A DNA stretch of 64,000 nt from Azospirillum lipoferum 4B (GTDB taxonomy: Bacteria; Pseudomonadota; Alphaproteobacteria; Azospirillales; Azospirillaceae), in NCBI RefSeq assembly GCF_000283655.1, contig NC_016586.1:263001-327000 (forward strand), in the 5' to 3' direction. The notes under the pieces were generated by a model. The model made no database searches. It was not told the origin of the DNA and saw only the letters and a program-made list of their open reading frames with translations. Made by a program: the position numbers and the translations under genes. Positions 28,875 through 37,279 of this stretch are shown one piece after another; the stretch's first letter is position 1, and every line of letters begins with the position of its first letter.

Positions 28875-30511
28875 TCGGTCCTCACTGGTATGGAAACTTT
28901 GAAATGGGTCAGACGCGGGCCAGGGCCTTGCCCGGACGCGCGCCGGTGTGCCCGCCGTCGCAGGACGAACTGTCCGGCGACGAGCACGTCGGTGATGCCG
29001 TGGGGCGGGCGCGTCGGGTCCTGGAAGGTCGCGCGGTCCGCCACGTCGGCGGTGAACAGGGTCAGGTCGGCCACCATGCCCGGCCGGATCAGCCCGCGGT
29101 CGGTCAGGCCGAAACGCTGCGCCGGCACGGCGGTCATATGGCGCACGGCATCCTCCAGCCCCAGCTTCCCCTCGCCCGTGATGGCGCGGGCGAGATAGCG
29201 CGGGAAGCTGCCGAAGGCGCGGGGGTGCGGCTTGCCGGTCTCGCGCGGCAGCCCGTCCGATCCCAGCATGTGCAGCGGGTGCGACAGCGCGGTTTCCAGA
29301 TCGGCTTCGGCCAGCTGGAACATGACGATGTTGGTGCGGCCTCGGTCGATGGCGATCAGCCGGACCAGCGTGTCGAAGGGTTGCTCCCACCGCGTCTCTG
29401 CGATTTCCGCCAGCGACATCCCCTCCAACGCGCGCAGATCGTCCGCCGAGACGCCGCCGATGCGGACATTCTCCCAGCCGATCAGGCGGATCTTGGATTC
29501 CCAGCCTGCATCGTCGGGCGCCTCGCCGTCCTCCACCGCGCGGCGCAGAGCCGCCAGCCCGTCGGCATCGGCCATGCGCGCCAGCAGTGCGTCCACCCCG
29601 CCCGCCAGCGCCGAGGGCGGCAGCAATTGCAGGATGGTGCTGGAGCCGGCCGGGTAGGGATACATGTCGAAACTGACGTCGGTGCCCCCCTTGCGCGCGA
29701 TCTCCAGCCGTTCCACCGCCCGCGGCAGGCTGCCCCAATAGGGCTTTCCGGCGGCTTGCAGGTGGGACAGCAGGCCGCTCGCCCCACCGGCCTTCAGCAG
29801 GTCGAGGAACTCGTCCACCGAGGCGATCAGCCCGCCCTCATAGGAACGCACATGGGCGGTTAGCAGGGCGCCATGGTCAGCCACCACCTCGGCCAGCCGC
29901 ACCAGCTCGGCGCGGTCGGCCCAGGCGCTGGGCGGGTAGACGAGGCCGAGCGACAGGCCGTGCGCGCCCTGGCGAAGCTGTTCGGCCAGCAGGGTCGCCA
30001 TCGCCTCGCGCTCCTCGGCCGTGGCGGCGCGGTTCTGCCATCCCATGACGGCGAGCCGCAGCGCCGCGTGCCCGACCAGCGAGACGAGGTTGATGGCGGT
30101 GCCGCGCCCGTCGAGCGCCGCGCGGTAGCCGTCGAAATCGGCGAAGGTCTCCTGATCCGAAACATTGCCCAGCAGGTTGCCGAAATGCTCGCGCAAGGGC
30201 GCACTGCTCTCGGCATTCTGTGGGTAGAGGCCGAAGGAGCAGTTGCCGACCACCACGGTGGTGACGCCCTGCGCCACCTTCTCCGGCCGGCCGGGCTGGC
30301 GCAGCTGGATCAAATCGTCGTGGCAATGGGCGTCGATGAAGCCGGGAGCCAGGAAACGGCCCTGCGCCTCCACAGGTTCGGCGTCCGGCGCGTCCAGCAT
30401 CGGGCCGATTGCGGCGATGCGTCCGCGCTCCACCAGCACATCCGCCGGGAACCAGGGGGCGCCGGTGCCGTCGATGACGCGGGCGCCCTTGATGAGGAGG
30501 GATGCGCTCAT
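28871..30511 (-). CDS. N-acyl-D-amino-acid deacylase (D-aminoacylase)
   Basis: 546 residues as read. The amidohydrolase barrel is clear: IKGARVIDGTGAPWFPADV, FLAPGFIDAHCHDD (metal His pair near residue 62), VVVGNCSFGLYP with a metal-binding Cys typical of D-aminoacylase, and GMVADLTLFT near the end. It frees D-amino acids from N-acylated forms. The last 35 residues are unlike the family, while another frame from about 28963 reads DGGHTGARPGKALARV and stops at 28909, exactly the expected C-terminus. A frameshift or sequencing error near 28957-28964 is therefore likely. The stop as read overlaps the ridA start. Confidence 0.87.
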   Translation of the reverse strand: MSASLLIKGARVIDGTGAPWFPADVLVERGRIAAIGPMLDAPDAEPVEAQGRFLAPGFIDAHCHDDLIQLRQPGRPEKVAQGVTTVVVGNCSFGLYPQNAESSAPLREHFGNLLGNVSDQETFADFDGYRAALDGRGTAINLVSLVGHAALRLAVMGWQNRAATAEEREAMATLLAEQLRQGAHGLSLGLVYPPSAWADRAELVRLAEVVADHGALLTAHVRSYEGGLIASVDEFLDLLKAGGASGLLSHLQAAGKPYWGSLPRAVERLEIARKGGTDVSFDMYPYPAGSSTILQLLPPSALAGGVDALLARMADADGLAALRRAVEDGEAPDDAGWESKIRLIGWENVRIGGVSADDLRALEGMSLAEIAETRWEQPFDTLVRLIAIDRGRTNIVMFQLAEADLETALSHPLHMLGSDGLPRETGKPHPRAFGSFPRYLARAITGEGKLGLEDAVRHMTAVPAQRFGLTDRGLIRPGMVADLTLFTADVADRATFQDPTRPPHGITDVLVAGQFVLRRRAHRRASGQGPGPRLTHFKVSIPVRTE

Positions 30512-30512
30512 C

Positions 30513-31433
30513 TCACTTCGCCTTCTGCAGCCGGGGGTCGAGCGCGTCGCGCAGCCCGTCGCCGACGATCTGCAGCGACAGCACGGTCAGGACGATGGCG
30601 CAGCCGGGGAACAGGATCAGCCAGTCGGCCTGCTGGAAATACTGCTGGGCGCCGGCGATCATGTTGCCCCAGGTCGGGGTGGTCGGCGGCACCCCGACGC
30701 CGAGGAAGGACAGCGCCGCCTCCGTCAGGATGGCGTAAGCGAAGATGAAGGTGGCCTGCACCAGGATCGGCGAGATCAGGTTGGGCAGGATGTGCAGGAA
30801 GACGATGCGCGGGGTGGAAGCGCCGAGCGCCGTCGCCGCCTCGATGAAGGGCATCTCGCGCACCACGAGGCAGGCGGCGCGCACCACGCGGGCGACGCGC
30901 GGCGTGTAGACGATGCCGAGCGCCAGCACGACATTGTAGAGCGACGGCCCCAGCGCCGCCATGAAGGCGATGGCGAGCAGGATGTCGGGGAAGGCCATCA
31001 GCGCGTCGGTCAGCCGCATCAGCACGCCGTCCAGCGGCCGGATATAGCCGGCGGCCAGCCCCAGCAGCGTGCCCATCAGCGTCGCCACCACCACCACCAG
31101 CAGGCCGACCAGCAGCGACAGCCGGGCGCCCAGCATCACGCGGGACAGCACGTCGCGGCCATACTCGTCGGTGCCGAACCAGTGGGCGGCGGATGGCGCC
31201 TTCAGCCGGCCGAGGATGTCCATCTTCATCGGATTGAAGGGCGTGATCCACGGCGCCAGCAGCGCCACCGCCAAAATCGCTGCCATGATCAGGAAGGACA
31301 GCACCACCAGCCGGCGCCGGAACAGCTGGCGCATCAGCAGGGCGGCCGGCGAGCGGCTGCGCTGCGGCCCATTGGAGGAGGGGGCCGGGGAGGGACGGGG
31401 AACGGCGCCGTGACCGGCGGGGACGCTTGCCAT
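30513..31433 (-). CDS. Peptide ABC transporter permease, DppC type
   Basis: 306 residues from the ATG at 31433 with GAGGGAGGG upstream; a TTG 18 bases further up is rejected. The family marker FGTDEYGRDVLSRVMLGARL and the EAA loop (FIEAATALGASTPRIVFLH, then ILPNLISPILVQ) are present among about six membrane helices. The stop lies one base before the D-aminoacylase start, so the two are tightly linked. Confidence 0.92.
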   Translation of the reverse strand: MASVPAGHGAVPRPSPAPSSNGPQRSRSPAALLMRQLFRRRLVVLSFLIMAAILAVALLAPWITPFNPMKMDILGRLKAPSAAHWFGTDEYGRDVLSRVMLGARLSLLVGLLVVVVATLMGTLLGLAAGYIRPLDGVLMRLTDALMAFPDILLAIAFMAALGPSLYNVVLALGIVYTPRVARVVRAACLVVREMPFIEAATALGASTPRIVFLHILPNLISPILVQATFIFAYAILTEAALSFLGVGVPPTTPTWGNMIAGAQQYFQQADWLILFPGCAIVLTVLSLQIVGDGLRDALDPRLQKAK

Positions 31434-31447
31434 GGAAACCCTCCCTC

Positions 31448-32389
31448 TCAATAACGGACCCGCGGATCGACCACGGCATAGAGCAGGTCGACCGTCAGGT
31501 TGATCAGCACATAGATGGCGGACACCACCAGCAGGGCGCCCTGGATCACCGGATAGTCGCGGCGCAGCACGGCCGAGACGATCAGGTTGCCGACTCCGGG
31601 CAGGCCGAACACGGTCTCCGTCACGATGGCGCCGGCGATCATCACCGCGGTGGTCAGGCCGATCACCGTCAGGATCGGGATCATCGCGTTGCGCAGCGCA
31701 TGCTTCAGCACGACGACCAGCGGCGGCAACCCCTTGGCCCGCGCCGTGCGGACGTAATCGTTGCTCATCACGTCCAGCATGCTGGTGCGGGTGAAGCGCA
31801 GGATCAGCGCTGAGTTCGGAATGCCCAGCGCGATGGCCGGCAGCACCAGATGGCGCATGCGTTCCATCAGATCGGCTTCGGGCGGGCCATAGCCGGCGAC
31901 CGGGAACCAGGCATGGTCGACCGCCAGATACTTGATCAGCGTCAGCCCGATCCAGAAGCTGGGAATGCTCGCCGCCAGCATGGCCAGCCCGACCGCGGTC
32001 TGGTCAATCAGCCCGCCGCGCTTGGCCGCCGACAGGATGCCGATGGGCAAGCCGATCAGCATGGCGATCCCCACCGACATCATCGTCAGGAGAGCCGTCA
32101 GCTCCGACCGTTCGGCCAGCGCCTGCGCCACCGGGCGGTTGAGGAAGATGGACTCGCCAAGGTCGAAGCGGATGATCTGCCCGAGATAGAGCAGGAACTG
32201 CGTCAGCAGCGGCTCGTCGAGCCCCAGCCGGCCGCGCAGCGCCGCGATGTCCTCCGGCGTGGCGGAGGATCCCAGCATGACGGCGGCGGGATCGCCCGGC
32301 ACCACGCGGGCGATCACGAAGACCACCATGGCGACGAGCAGCATGACGACCATCATGCCGGCGAACCGGCGGACGATGTAAACGAGCAT
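31448..32389 (-). CDS. Peptide ABC transporter permease, DppB type
   Basis: 313 residues. VYIVRRFAGMMVVMLLVAMV is the first helix; VVPGDPAAVMLGSSATPEDI follows. The EAA loop is [20 protein letters not shown], then LKHALRNAMIPILTVIGL. It is the first permease after the binding-protein gene and is separated from it by palindromic repeat copy 4. Confidence 0.93.
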   Translation of the reverse strand: MLVYIVRRFAGMMVVMLLVAMVVFVIARVVPGDPAAVMLGSSATPEDIAALRGRLGLDEPLLTQFLLYLGQIIRFDLGESIFLNRPVAQALAERSELTALLTMMSVGIAMLIGLPIGILSAAKRGGLIDQTAVGLAMLAASIPSFWIGLTLIKYLAVDHAWFPVAGYGPPEADLMERMRHLVLPAIALGIPNSALILRFTRTSMLDVMSNDYVRTARAKGLPPLVVVLKHALRNAMIPILTVIGLTTAVMIAGAIVTETVFGLPGVGNLIVSAVLRRDYPVIQGALLVVSAIYVLINLTVDLLYAVVDPRVRY

Positions 32390-32446
32390 GGTTGCGGTCC
32401 TGGACCGAGGAGGATGGGGCGGGTCTTTTTTGCGTCAGGAAACAGG

Positions 32447-32571
32447 TAGCCCCTCTCCCCTTGTGGGAGAGGGGTTGGGGTGAGGGGTTGCGAACCGGTT
32501 GCCATCCCGGCCTTCGGCCGCCCCCTCATCCCAACCCTTCTCCCGCAATGGGGAGAAGGGCTTTGCGAGTC
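32447..32571. repeat. Intergenic palindromic repeat, copy 4
   Basis: Left half GGTAGCCCCTCTCCCC with a small hairpin and GGTTGGGGTGAGGGG; right half CCCTCATCCCAACCCTTCTCCC with GGGAGAAGGGCTTTGC. Both halves are almost identical to copy 5 at 37.1 kb, whereas the central spacer differs. It lies between the binding-protein and DppB-type permease genes. Confidence 0.85.
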
Positions 32572-32580
32572 CAACCCCCC

Positions 32581-34155
32581 TCAGCCCTTCAGGTCGGTGT
32601 TCCAGAAGAAGGGCCAGGGCGTCGGCGTGTAGCCGGTCAGCTTGTCGCTGCTGGCGGCGAGGTTGTAGAACTCGCCGACCTTCACGCTGGGCACCTCGCT
32701 GTAGAACAGCGTCTGCAGCGTCACCCATTTCGCCTTGCGGGCCGCCGGGTCCATCTCGCGGTTGAAGGCGGCGAGCGCCTCCCGCTTGGCCTGGCTGTCC
32801 CACCAGCCGGGATAGCTGGGGTTCAGTACCGTGATCAGCGACGGCTCCGGCACGAAGGTGTGATAGGTGAAGAAGGCGTCCCACCCCTTGTCGTCGCCGC
32901 GGCGCTGCAGCAGGGTCGCCCAGTCCAGCACCTGCAGGTCGACCTTGAAGCCGGCCATTTCGAGCTGGGCCTGCGCCACCATGCTCATCTTATAGAGGAA
33001 CTCGTACTGCACCGAGGTCATGATGCGGATCGGCTCGCCCTTGTAGCCGGCCGCCTTCAGCAGGTCCGCCGCCTTGCCGGCGGCATGGTCGGCATAAGCC
33101 TTGGCGCTGGCCGCGTCGTAATAGGGCGTGCCCTGGGCGTAGATCGACCCCTCCGCCTGGACGAAGGCGGGATCGCCGAGCCCGGCCAGCAGCATGTCGT
33201 TCGGCTCCAGCGCCGCCAGAACCGCCTGACGCACCTTCTGGTTCGCCATCACGCCGGTCCTGGTGTTCATGATCATCAGCGGGAAGCCGAAGGGCTTGAC
33301 GATCACCGGCTTGACGCCGGCGGCGTCCTTGATGCGCGGCAGGGTTTCCGCCGGCAGGCTGTCGGCGAACTGGTACTGGCCGGCCAGCACGCCCGAAACG
33401 CGGGTGGCGGCGTTCGGCACCGGGACGAAGCGCACCTCGCCGATGACCGCCTTGCGGCTGCCGGCATAGCCGCTGGGCGTGCCGGCGGGGGAGGCGTAGC
33501 CGTCGTGGCGGACCAGCCGGATATACTGGTCGGGCTTGTGTTCCAGCAGCTTGTAGGGGCCGGTGCCGATCAGCGACTTCAAGGCGCCCGGCCCGTCGAT
33601 GACCGATTTCGGCACGATGGCGGCGGCCCCGTTGTTCATCGCCAAGAGCGCGGTCAGCGGCGCGAAGGGCTCCTTCAGCGCGATGACGACGGCATCGGTG
33701 CCCTTGGCGGCGATGCTCTCCACCAGCGGGGCGACGGTCTTGCCGCGCGGCGAGGCCTTGGTCCAATGGTCGAGCGAGGCGACCACGTCGTCCACCGTGA
33801 CGGTGCTGCCGTCATGGAAGGTGACGCCGCTGCGCAGCGGGATGGTGTAGGTTTTGCCGTCCGCCGACACCTGCGGCAGGGCCGACGCCACCAGCGGGGC
33901 CAGCTTCCAGTCGCCGTCGAAGGTGAACAGCGTCTCGAACATGTGCTGGGTGATGATGCTGACGAGGTCGGATGTGGTGCCGACCGGGTCCAGCGTCGGC
34001 GGCTCGCCGATGGTGGCGACGGTGACGACCGAGGCGCCGCCCTGCTGGGCCTGCGCAGGGGTGGTCCAGGTCCCCAGAATACCGGTGGAAAGTCCCCCGA
34101 CAGCGACTGCCGAACCGAGGGCGGTGTTGAACAGACGTCGCGTGATCCCAGTCAT
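32581..34155 (-). CDS. Peptide ABC transporter substrate-binding protein (SBP family 5)
   Basis: 524 residues from the ATG at 34155, which has GGGGAGG 6 bases upstream; 26 extra codons further up overlap the operator region and are rejected. The signal begins TGITRRLFNTALG with a twin Arg, so Tat export is possible, and ends in PAQA. TYTIPLRSGVTFHDGSTVTV and IGTGPYKLLEHKPDQYIRLV are family 5 motifs. It binds the ligand of this operon, expected to be a peptide or N-acyl D-amino acid. It is the first gene of the leftward operon and is divergent from the IclR gene. Confidence 0.92.
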   Translation of the reverse strand: MTGITRRLFNTALGSAVAVGGLSTGILGTWTTPAQAQQGGASVVTVATIGEPPTLDPVGTTSDLVSIITQHMFETLFTFDGDWKLAPLVASALPQVSADGKTYTIPLRSGVTFHDGSTVTVDDVVASLDHWTKASPRGKTVAPLVESIAAKGTDAVVIALKEPFAPLTALLAMNNGAAAIVPKSVIDGPGALKSLIGTGPYKLLEHKPDQYIRLVRHDGYASPAGTPSGYAGSRKAVIGEVRFVPVPNAATRVSGVLAGQYQFADSLPAETLPRIKDAAGVKPVIVKPFGFPLMIMNTRTGVMANQKVRQAVLAALEPNDMLLAGLGDPAFVQAEGSIYAQGTPYYDAASAKAYADHAAGKAADLLKAAGYKGEPIRIMTSVQYEFLYKMSMVAQAQLEMAGFKVDLQVLDWATLLQRRGDDKGWDAFFTYHTFVPEPSLITVLNPSYPGWWDSQAKREALAAFNREMDPAARKAKWVTLQTLFYSEVPSVKVGEFYNLAASSDKLTGYTPTPWPFFWNTDLKG

Positions 34156-34172
34156 TTCTGCCTCCCCGACCG

Positions 34173-34234
34173 TTTGTCCGAAATATCGGACATCGGTCTT
34201 GTATTCCAGACAAGCGAACGGTATATCGGACAAA
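34173..34234. promoter_or_regulatory. Operator cluster between binding-protein gene and IclR gene
   Basis: TGTCCGA-AATA-TCGGACA (34175-34192) is a perfect palindrome with 7-base arms. A third copy of the half-site, TCGGACAAA, lies at 34226-34234, and CTTGT-N7-ACAAG (34198-34214) is a further palindrome between them. The sites begin 20 bases before the binding-protein ATG and end 65 bases before the IclR ATG, so they are the natural binding site of the divergent IclR regulator. Confidence 0.6.
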
Positions 34235-34298
34235 CATCGCTGGCAAGCCGAAAATCCGCGTGCTAATCGGTGGTGGAAAGAGCGGGAGCGCGGATCAG

Positions 34299-35084
34299 AT
34301 GAAGAGCAACGGCGTGGCGGAGAAGCAGGTGGAAGAGAAGTCGACGGGCCGTGCCCGCGGCATCGACCGCGTCATCGCTCTGATGGAGCATCTGCACAGC
34401 CGGCGCGCGCCCACGCGCATCGCCGACATCGCGCGCGACACCGGCACCCCGCGCTCCACCATGTACGAGCTGGTCAATACGCTGGTGGAGGCGCGCTGGC
34501 TGGAACTGCGCGACGGCGAGGGCACGGTCTATTTCGGGCCGGCAATGCATTATTACGGCAGCGATTACCTCGACAGCGTCGACCTGATCCGCAAGGCGCG
34601 GGTGGAGGTCGCCCACATCGCCGAGACGGTGGGGGAGACGGCGCAGTTCTGCACGCTGGAAGGCGACAAGTATCTGGTCGTGCTGAATGAACCCGGCCGG
34701 CGCATGTTCCGCATCAGCTCCGAGATCGGCATCAAGGTGCCGATCCCCTGGACGGCGTCCGGCCGGCTGCTGGTCGATCATTTGGCCGCCGACGAAATCC
34801 TGCGTTTCATCCCTTCGGCGGATTTCGTCCTGCCCGACGGCCGTCGCATCGCCGAGGACGAGTTTCTGGAGGACATCCGCCGCGCCCGCACCCAGGGCTA
34901 TGTCCGCACCACCGCGCTGGTCGACCGCTTCACCACCTGCCTTGCCGCACCGGTCCGCGATCCGGCCGGCCGCTGCATCGCCACCATCTGCTTCGTCGTC
35001 CCGGCCGACACGACGGAAGAGGCGCAGCAGGCGATGATCGATACGCTGAAGGCGAGTGCCGAACGGCTGTCGCCGGGACGCTGA
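34299..35084 (+). CDS. IclR family transcriptional regulator
   Basis: 261 residues from the ATG at 34299; a GTG at 34260 is possible. The N-terminal winged helix (GRARGIDRVIALMEHLHSRR, then TRIADIARDTGTPRSTMYELVNTL) covers residues about 20-90. The effector domain follows (LVVLNEPGRRMFRISSEIG, VPIPWTASGRLLVDHLA, AAPVRDPAGRCIATICFVVP), which binds a small acid or amine. Divergent placement and shared operator sites indicate control of the D-aminoacylase/peptide operon and of itself. Confidence 0.9.
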   Translation: MKSNGVAEKQVEEKSTGRARGIDRVIALMEHLHSRRAPTRIADIARDTGTPRSTMYELVNTLVEARWLELRDGEGTVYFGPAMHYYGSDYLDSVDLIRKARVEVAHIAETVGETAQFCTLEGDKYLVVLNEPGRRMFRISSEIGIKVPIPWTASGRLLVDHLAADEILRFIPSADFVLPDGRRIAEDEFLEDIRRARTQGYVRTTALVDRFTTCLAAPVRDPAGRCIATICFVVPADTTEEAQQAMIDTLKASAERLSPGR

Positions 35085-35401
35085 CGGCGGCTGCGCCAAT
35101 TCGGCGCATCGGCCGTTGCCATTGACACAACCCGACCCACATGTCTTTAATCTGGACAGACAGCAGCCAGTAATAGCGCTGCGAAATCCCCGATAAAGCC
35201 CTGTAGAGCGCTGCGAACGGCGCGGAGACCCCAAGAAAAACTCCGTATGACGTCTTTCACAGCGCTATGCTGCGATGCAAAATGACGAGTACAGGGATGT
35301 CATGTCTCCGCTTTTGCGGCGGCGTGATTGTGCCAATATCTTCCTCAACAGGCCGCTGCATCGGCCCCGGAACTCCAAACCGACATTGAAGGAAGATCGT
35401 C
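35085..35401. other. Intergenic region with promoter and short direct repeats
   Basis: 317 bases without a supported gene. A promoter candidate lies at 35122-35151. Further on, GCGCTGCGAA occurs twice (about 35177 and 35208), and a related GCGCTATGCTGCGA occurs near 35262. The roughly 250-base stretch between the promoter and the small protein gene at 35402 could be a structured leader or a small RNA; I see no known RNA family. Confidence 0.4.
35122..35151 (+). promoter_or_regulatory. Sigma70-type promoter candidate
   Basis: TTGACA (35122-35127) is followed after 18 bases by TTTAAT (35146-35151). The -35 box is perfect and the -10 box differs at one or two positions from the consensus. It points toward the small protein gene at 35402. 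Confidence 0.45.
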
Positions 35402-35620
35402 ATGATCTCGTATGAAGCCGAATTCGCCGCCGCCAACGCCGAATATGCCGCCAAGTTCGCCGTCGTCCGCTTCGTCATCGGCGCCCTGCTGTTCGCCGCC
35501 GTCGCCGCCATCGCCAACGTGAACACGCCCGCCGTCCTGGCCGCCGACGAAGTCCGCGCCGCTGTCGCCCTGGAAATGGTGCGGACCATGCCGGTGACCG
35601 TGGCCGACGCCGCCAACTGA
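35402..35620 (+). CDS. Small single-helix protein, unknown
   Basis: 72 residues starting MISYEAEFAAANAEYAAKFA. One hydrophobic helix at about 22-40 (VVRFVIGALLFAAVAAIAN) is followed by a short extracytoplasmic tail. GAAGGAAGA lies at a good distance before the ATG, and codon use is that of the genome. No family recognised. It may be a membrane-anchored or secreted small protein. Confidence 0.6.
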   Translation: MISYEAEFAAANAEYAAKFAVVRFVIGALLFAAVAAIANVNTPAVLAADEVRAAVALEMVRTMPVTVADAAN

Positions 35621-35722
35621 TGTGCGCGGAGGAGCGGGTTTCCTTCGACCGCTCCTCCGTTTCGTGATCTTGCAGGCCAACTCCTGTTTCCTGGGAAATC
35701 CCCGGCGATCCAGGAGGAACCG

Positions 35723-35899
35723 ATGCCCCGCAAGCCCGAAGGCTCCGACGACAGTGACGACCGCAAGTCCGGTCAGGACCAGGTGCCGAAACCTCCCTCC
35801 CGCGCGGAGGTCGAGGAGATCAGCCGCTCCCAGGACTATCTGACCGACGACTGGACCGGCGAGGGCGGCAAACCGGACGAGAACCGCCAGCCCGGCTGA
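35723..35899 (+). CDS. Small hydrophilic protein, unknown
   Basis: 58 residues, MPRKPEGSDDSDDRKS and onward, ending in PDENRQPG. It is highly charged, rich in Asp, Glu, Lys, Pro, without a hydrophobic core at the ends; EVEEISRSQDYLTDDWTG forms a possible short folded segment. AGGAGGA stands 5 bases before the ATG, the best ribosome site in the region. Too small to assign; likely disordered. Confidence 0.55.
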   Translation: MPRKPEGSDDSDDRKSGQDQVPKPPSRAEVEEISRSQDYLTDDWTGEGGKPDENRQPG

Positions 35900-36152
35900 C
35901 GCCGCCGGCATTTTCCCTACAAGACCCATTGTGCCGATCGGGCTGGAAGCCGGAGGGATCCGAAGGCTTGCCGGCCCGCATCCGTGTGCCCGAACCCGAT
36001 ACCGGAAGCCGCCGGATGACCCATTCGGGAAGCCGCTGGATTACACCGGCCGCCCTCAGGCTTAAGCCATCGGAGAGGTGGACGAATCACGGAACTTACG
36101 ATCCGCCCCTCCTGTCGAAGGAAGTCCCCTTCCCCAGACCGGAGAGACCGGG

Positions 36153-37067
36153 ATGCGCCACTCCCTCCTCGCCCTGCTGTTTGCGACCGTCCTGGCTCCC
36201 GTCGGTGCAGGCGCCCAGGCAGCCGGTCAGGAAACCGGTGCCGACATCGGTGCTCTCATCGATGGAGGATTTCAGGCCGACCGGCCGGTCTGCCGGCCCG
36301 GCGACAACGGCTGCGCCCGCTTCGTCGGCGATTCCAAGGCGGTCGTGCCGAAGCGGGGCGGGGCGAAGCAGCCGGTGGTCATCGGCTCCTCGGTCTACAT
36401 GCTGACCCCCTGGCAGGCGGAGCGCGAGCGCCGCTGCCTCGCGCTGGCCGGCTGGGCGGAAGCGCGGGGCGAGGGTGCCGACGCCATGGCCGCCGTCATG
36501 TGGGTGGTCGCCAACCGGGCCGCATCGGCGTTGCATCCGTCGCTGCCCTGCCGCGTCGTCGTCGCCGCCGGCCAGTTCGAACCCTTCTCCCCGCCGACGC
36601 AGGTTGAGCCGCAGAAGCGCCGCAAGCCGGCCAAGTCGGCGAAATCCCGCGGGAAGCAGGCGGAGTCCCAACAGGTGGCGGCGGACCCCCGCGCCGCCAA
36701 CCGGGCCGAGGCCCGGCGCATCCTGGCGGAGATTGGCCGTCAGGCGCAGGTGATCCGGGCGGGCGGCATGCCGTCCTGGCCGAAGCCACGCACGGCGCCC
36801 GACCAGGAGGCGTTGCGCATTGCCCGCGGCCTCGCCTGGAGTCTGAACGACGACGAGATGCCCGATCCCACCGCGCGCGCCTTGCTGTTCTACAGCCCGC
36901 CGACCCAGGCGGCGCTCGGGCGCCAGAAGCCCAACTGGGCGGAGGCGCGGCTGCGTACCGCCTCCATCGGCGACCATTCCTTCTACCGCTATCCCACTCC
37001 GGCCGAGCGGACCAGCCCGGCCGAGACCCAAGTGGCTGAGACCCAAGTGGCCGAAGTCGGCGAGTAA
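36153..37067 (+). CDS. Cell wall hydrolase (SleB-like, Hydrolase_2 family)
   Basis: 304 residues from the ATG at 36153, which begins a signal peptide (RHSLLALLFATVLAPVGAGA). The catalytic fold begins at CLALAGWAEARGEGADAM, the family Glu-Ala-Arg-Gly motif, followed by AAVMWVVANRA and a late AGQFEPFS. A Lys/Arg-rich insert (QKRRKPAKSAKSRGKQ) interrupts the domain. The C-terminus has a direct repeat AETQV. It would act on peptidoglycan in the periplasm. The 253-base gap upstream shows no gene. Confidence 0.8.
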   Translation: MRHSLLALLFATVLAPVGAGAQAAGQETGADIGALIDGGFQADRPVCRPGDNGCARFVGDSKAVVPKRGGAKQPVVIGSSVYMLTPWQAERERRCLALAGWAEARGEGADAMAAVMWVVANRAASALHPSLPCRVVVAAGQFEPFSPPTQVEPQKRRKPAKSAKSRGKQAESQQVAADPRAANRAEARRILAEIGRQAQVIRAGGMPSWPKPRTAPDQEALRIARGLAWSLNDDEMPDPTARALLFYSPPTQAALGRQKPNWAEARLRTASIGDHSFYRYPTPAERTSPAETQVAETQVAEVGE

Positions 37068-37089
37068 CACTCTGCCAATCTGGTTGCAG

Positions 37090-37234
37090 GTAGCCCCTCT
37101 CCCCTCGCGGGAGAGGGGTTGGGGTGAGGGGGGAATCACGGCCGGACGGCCGGAAAAGAGGCCTGCATTGCGTGTTCGCCTGCGGCGAATACCCCTCATC
37201 CCAACCCTTCTCCCACAAGGGGAGAAGGGCTTTG
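37090..37234. repeat. Intergenic palindromic repeat, copy 5
   Basis: GGTAGCCCCTCTCCCC, GAGAGGGGTTGGGGTGAGG on the left and CCCCTCATCCCAACCCTTCTCCC (in part) with GGGAGAAGGGCTTTGC on the right. Near-identical to copy 4 in both halves, with a different centre. It lies between the convergent cell-wall hydrolase and FixJ-type genes and could terminate both. Confidence 0.85.
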
Positions 37235-37279
37235 CACCAAAACTCTCCGGGCTTGGCAGCGTAGGACTATGGCGTCCGG

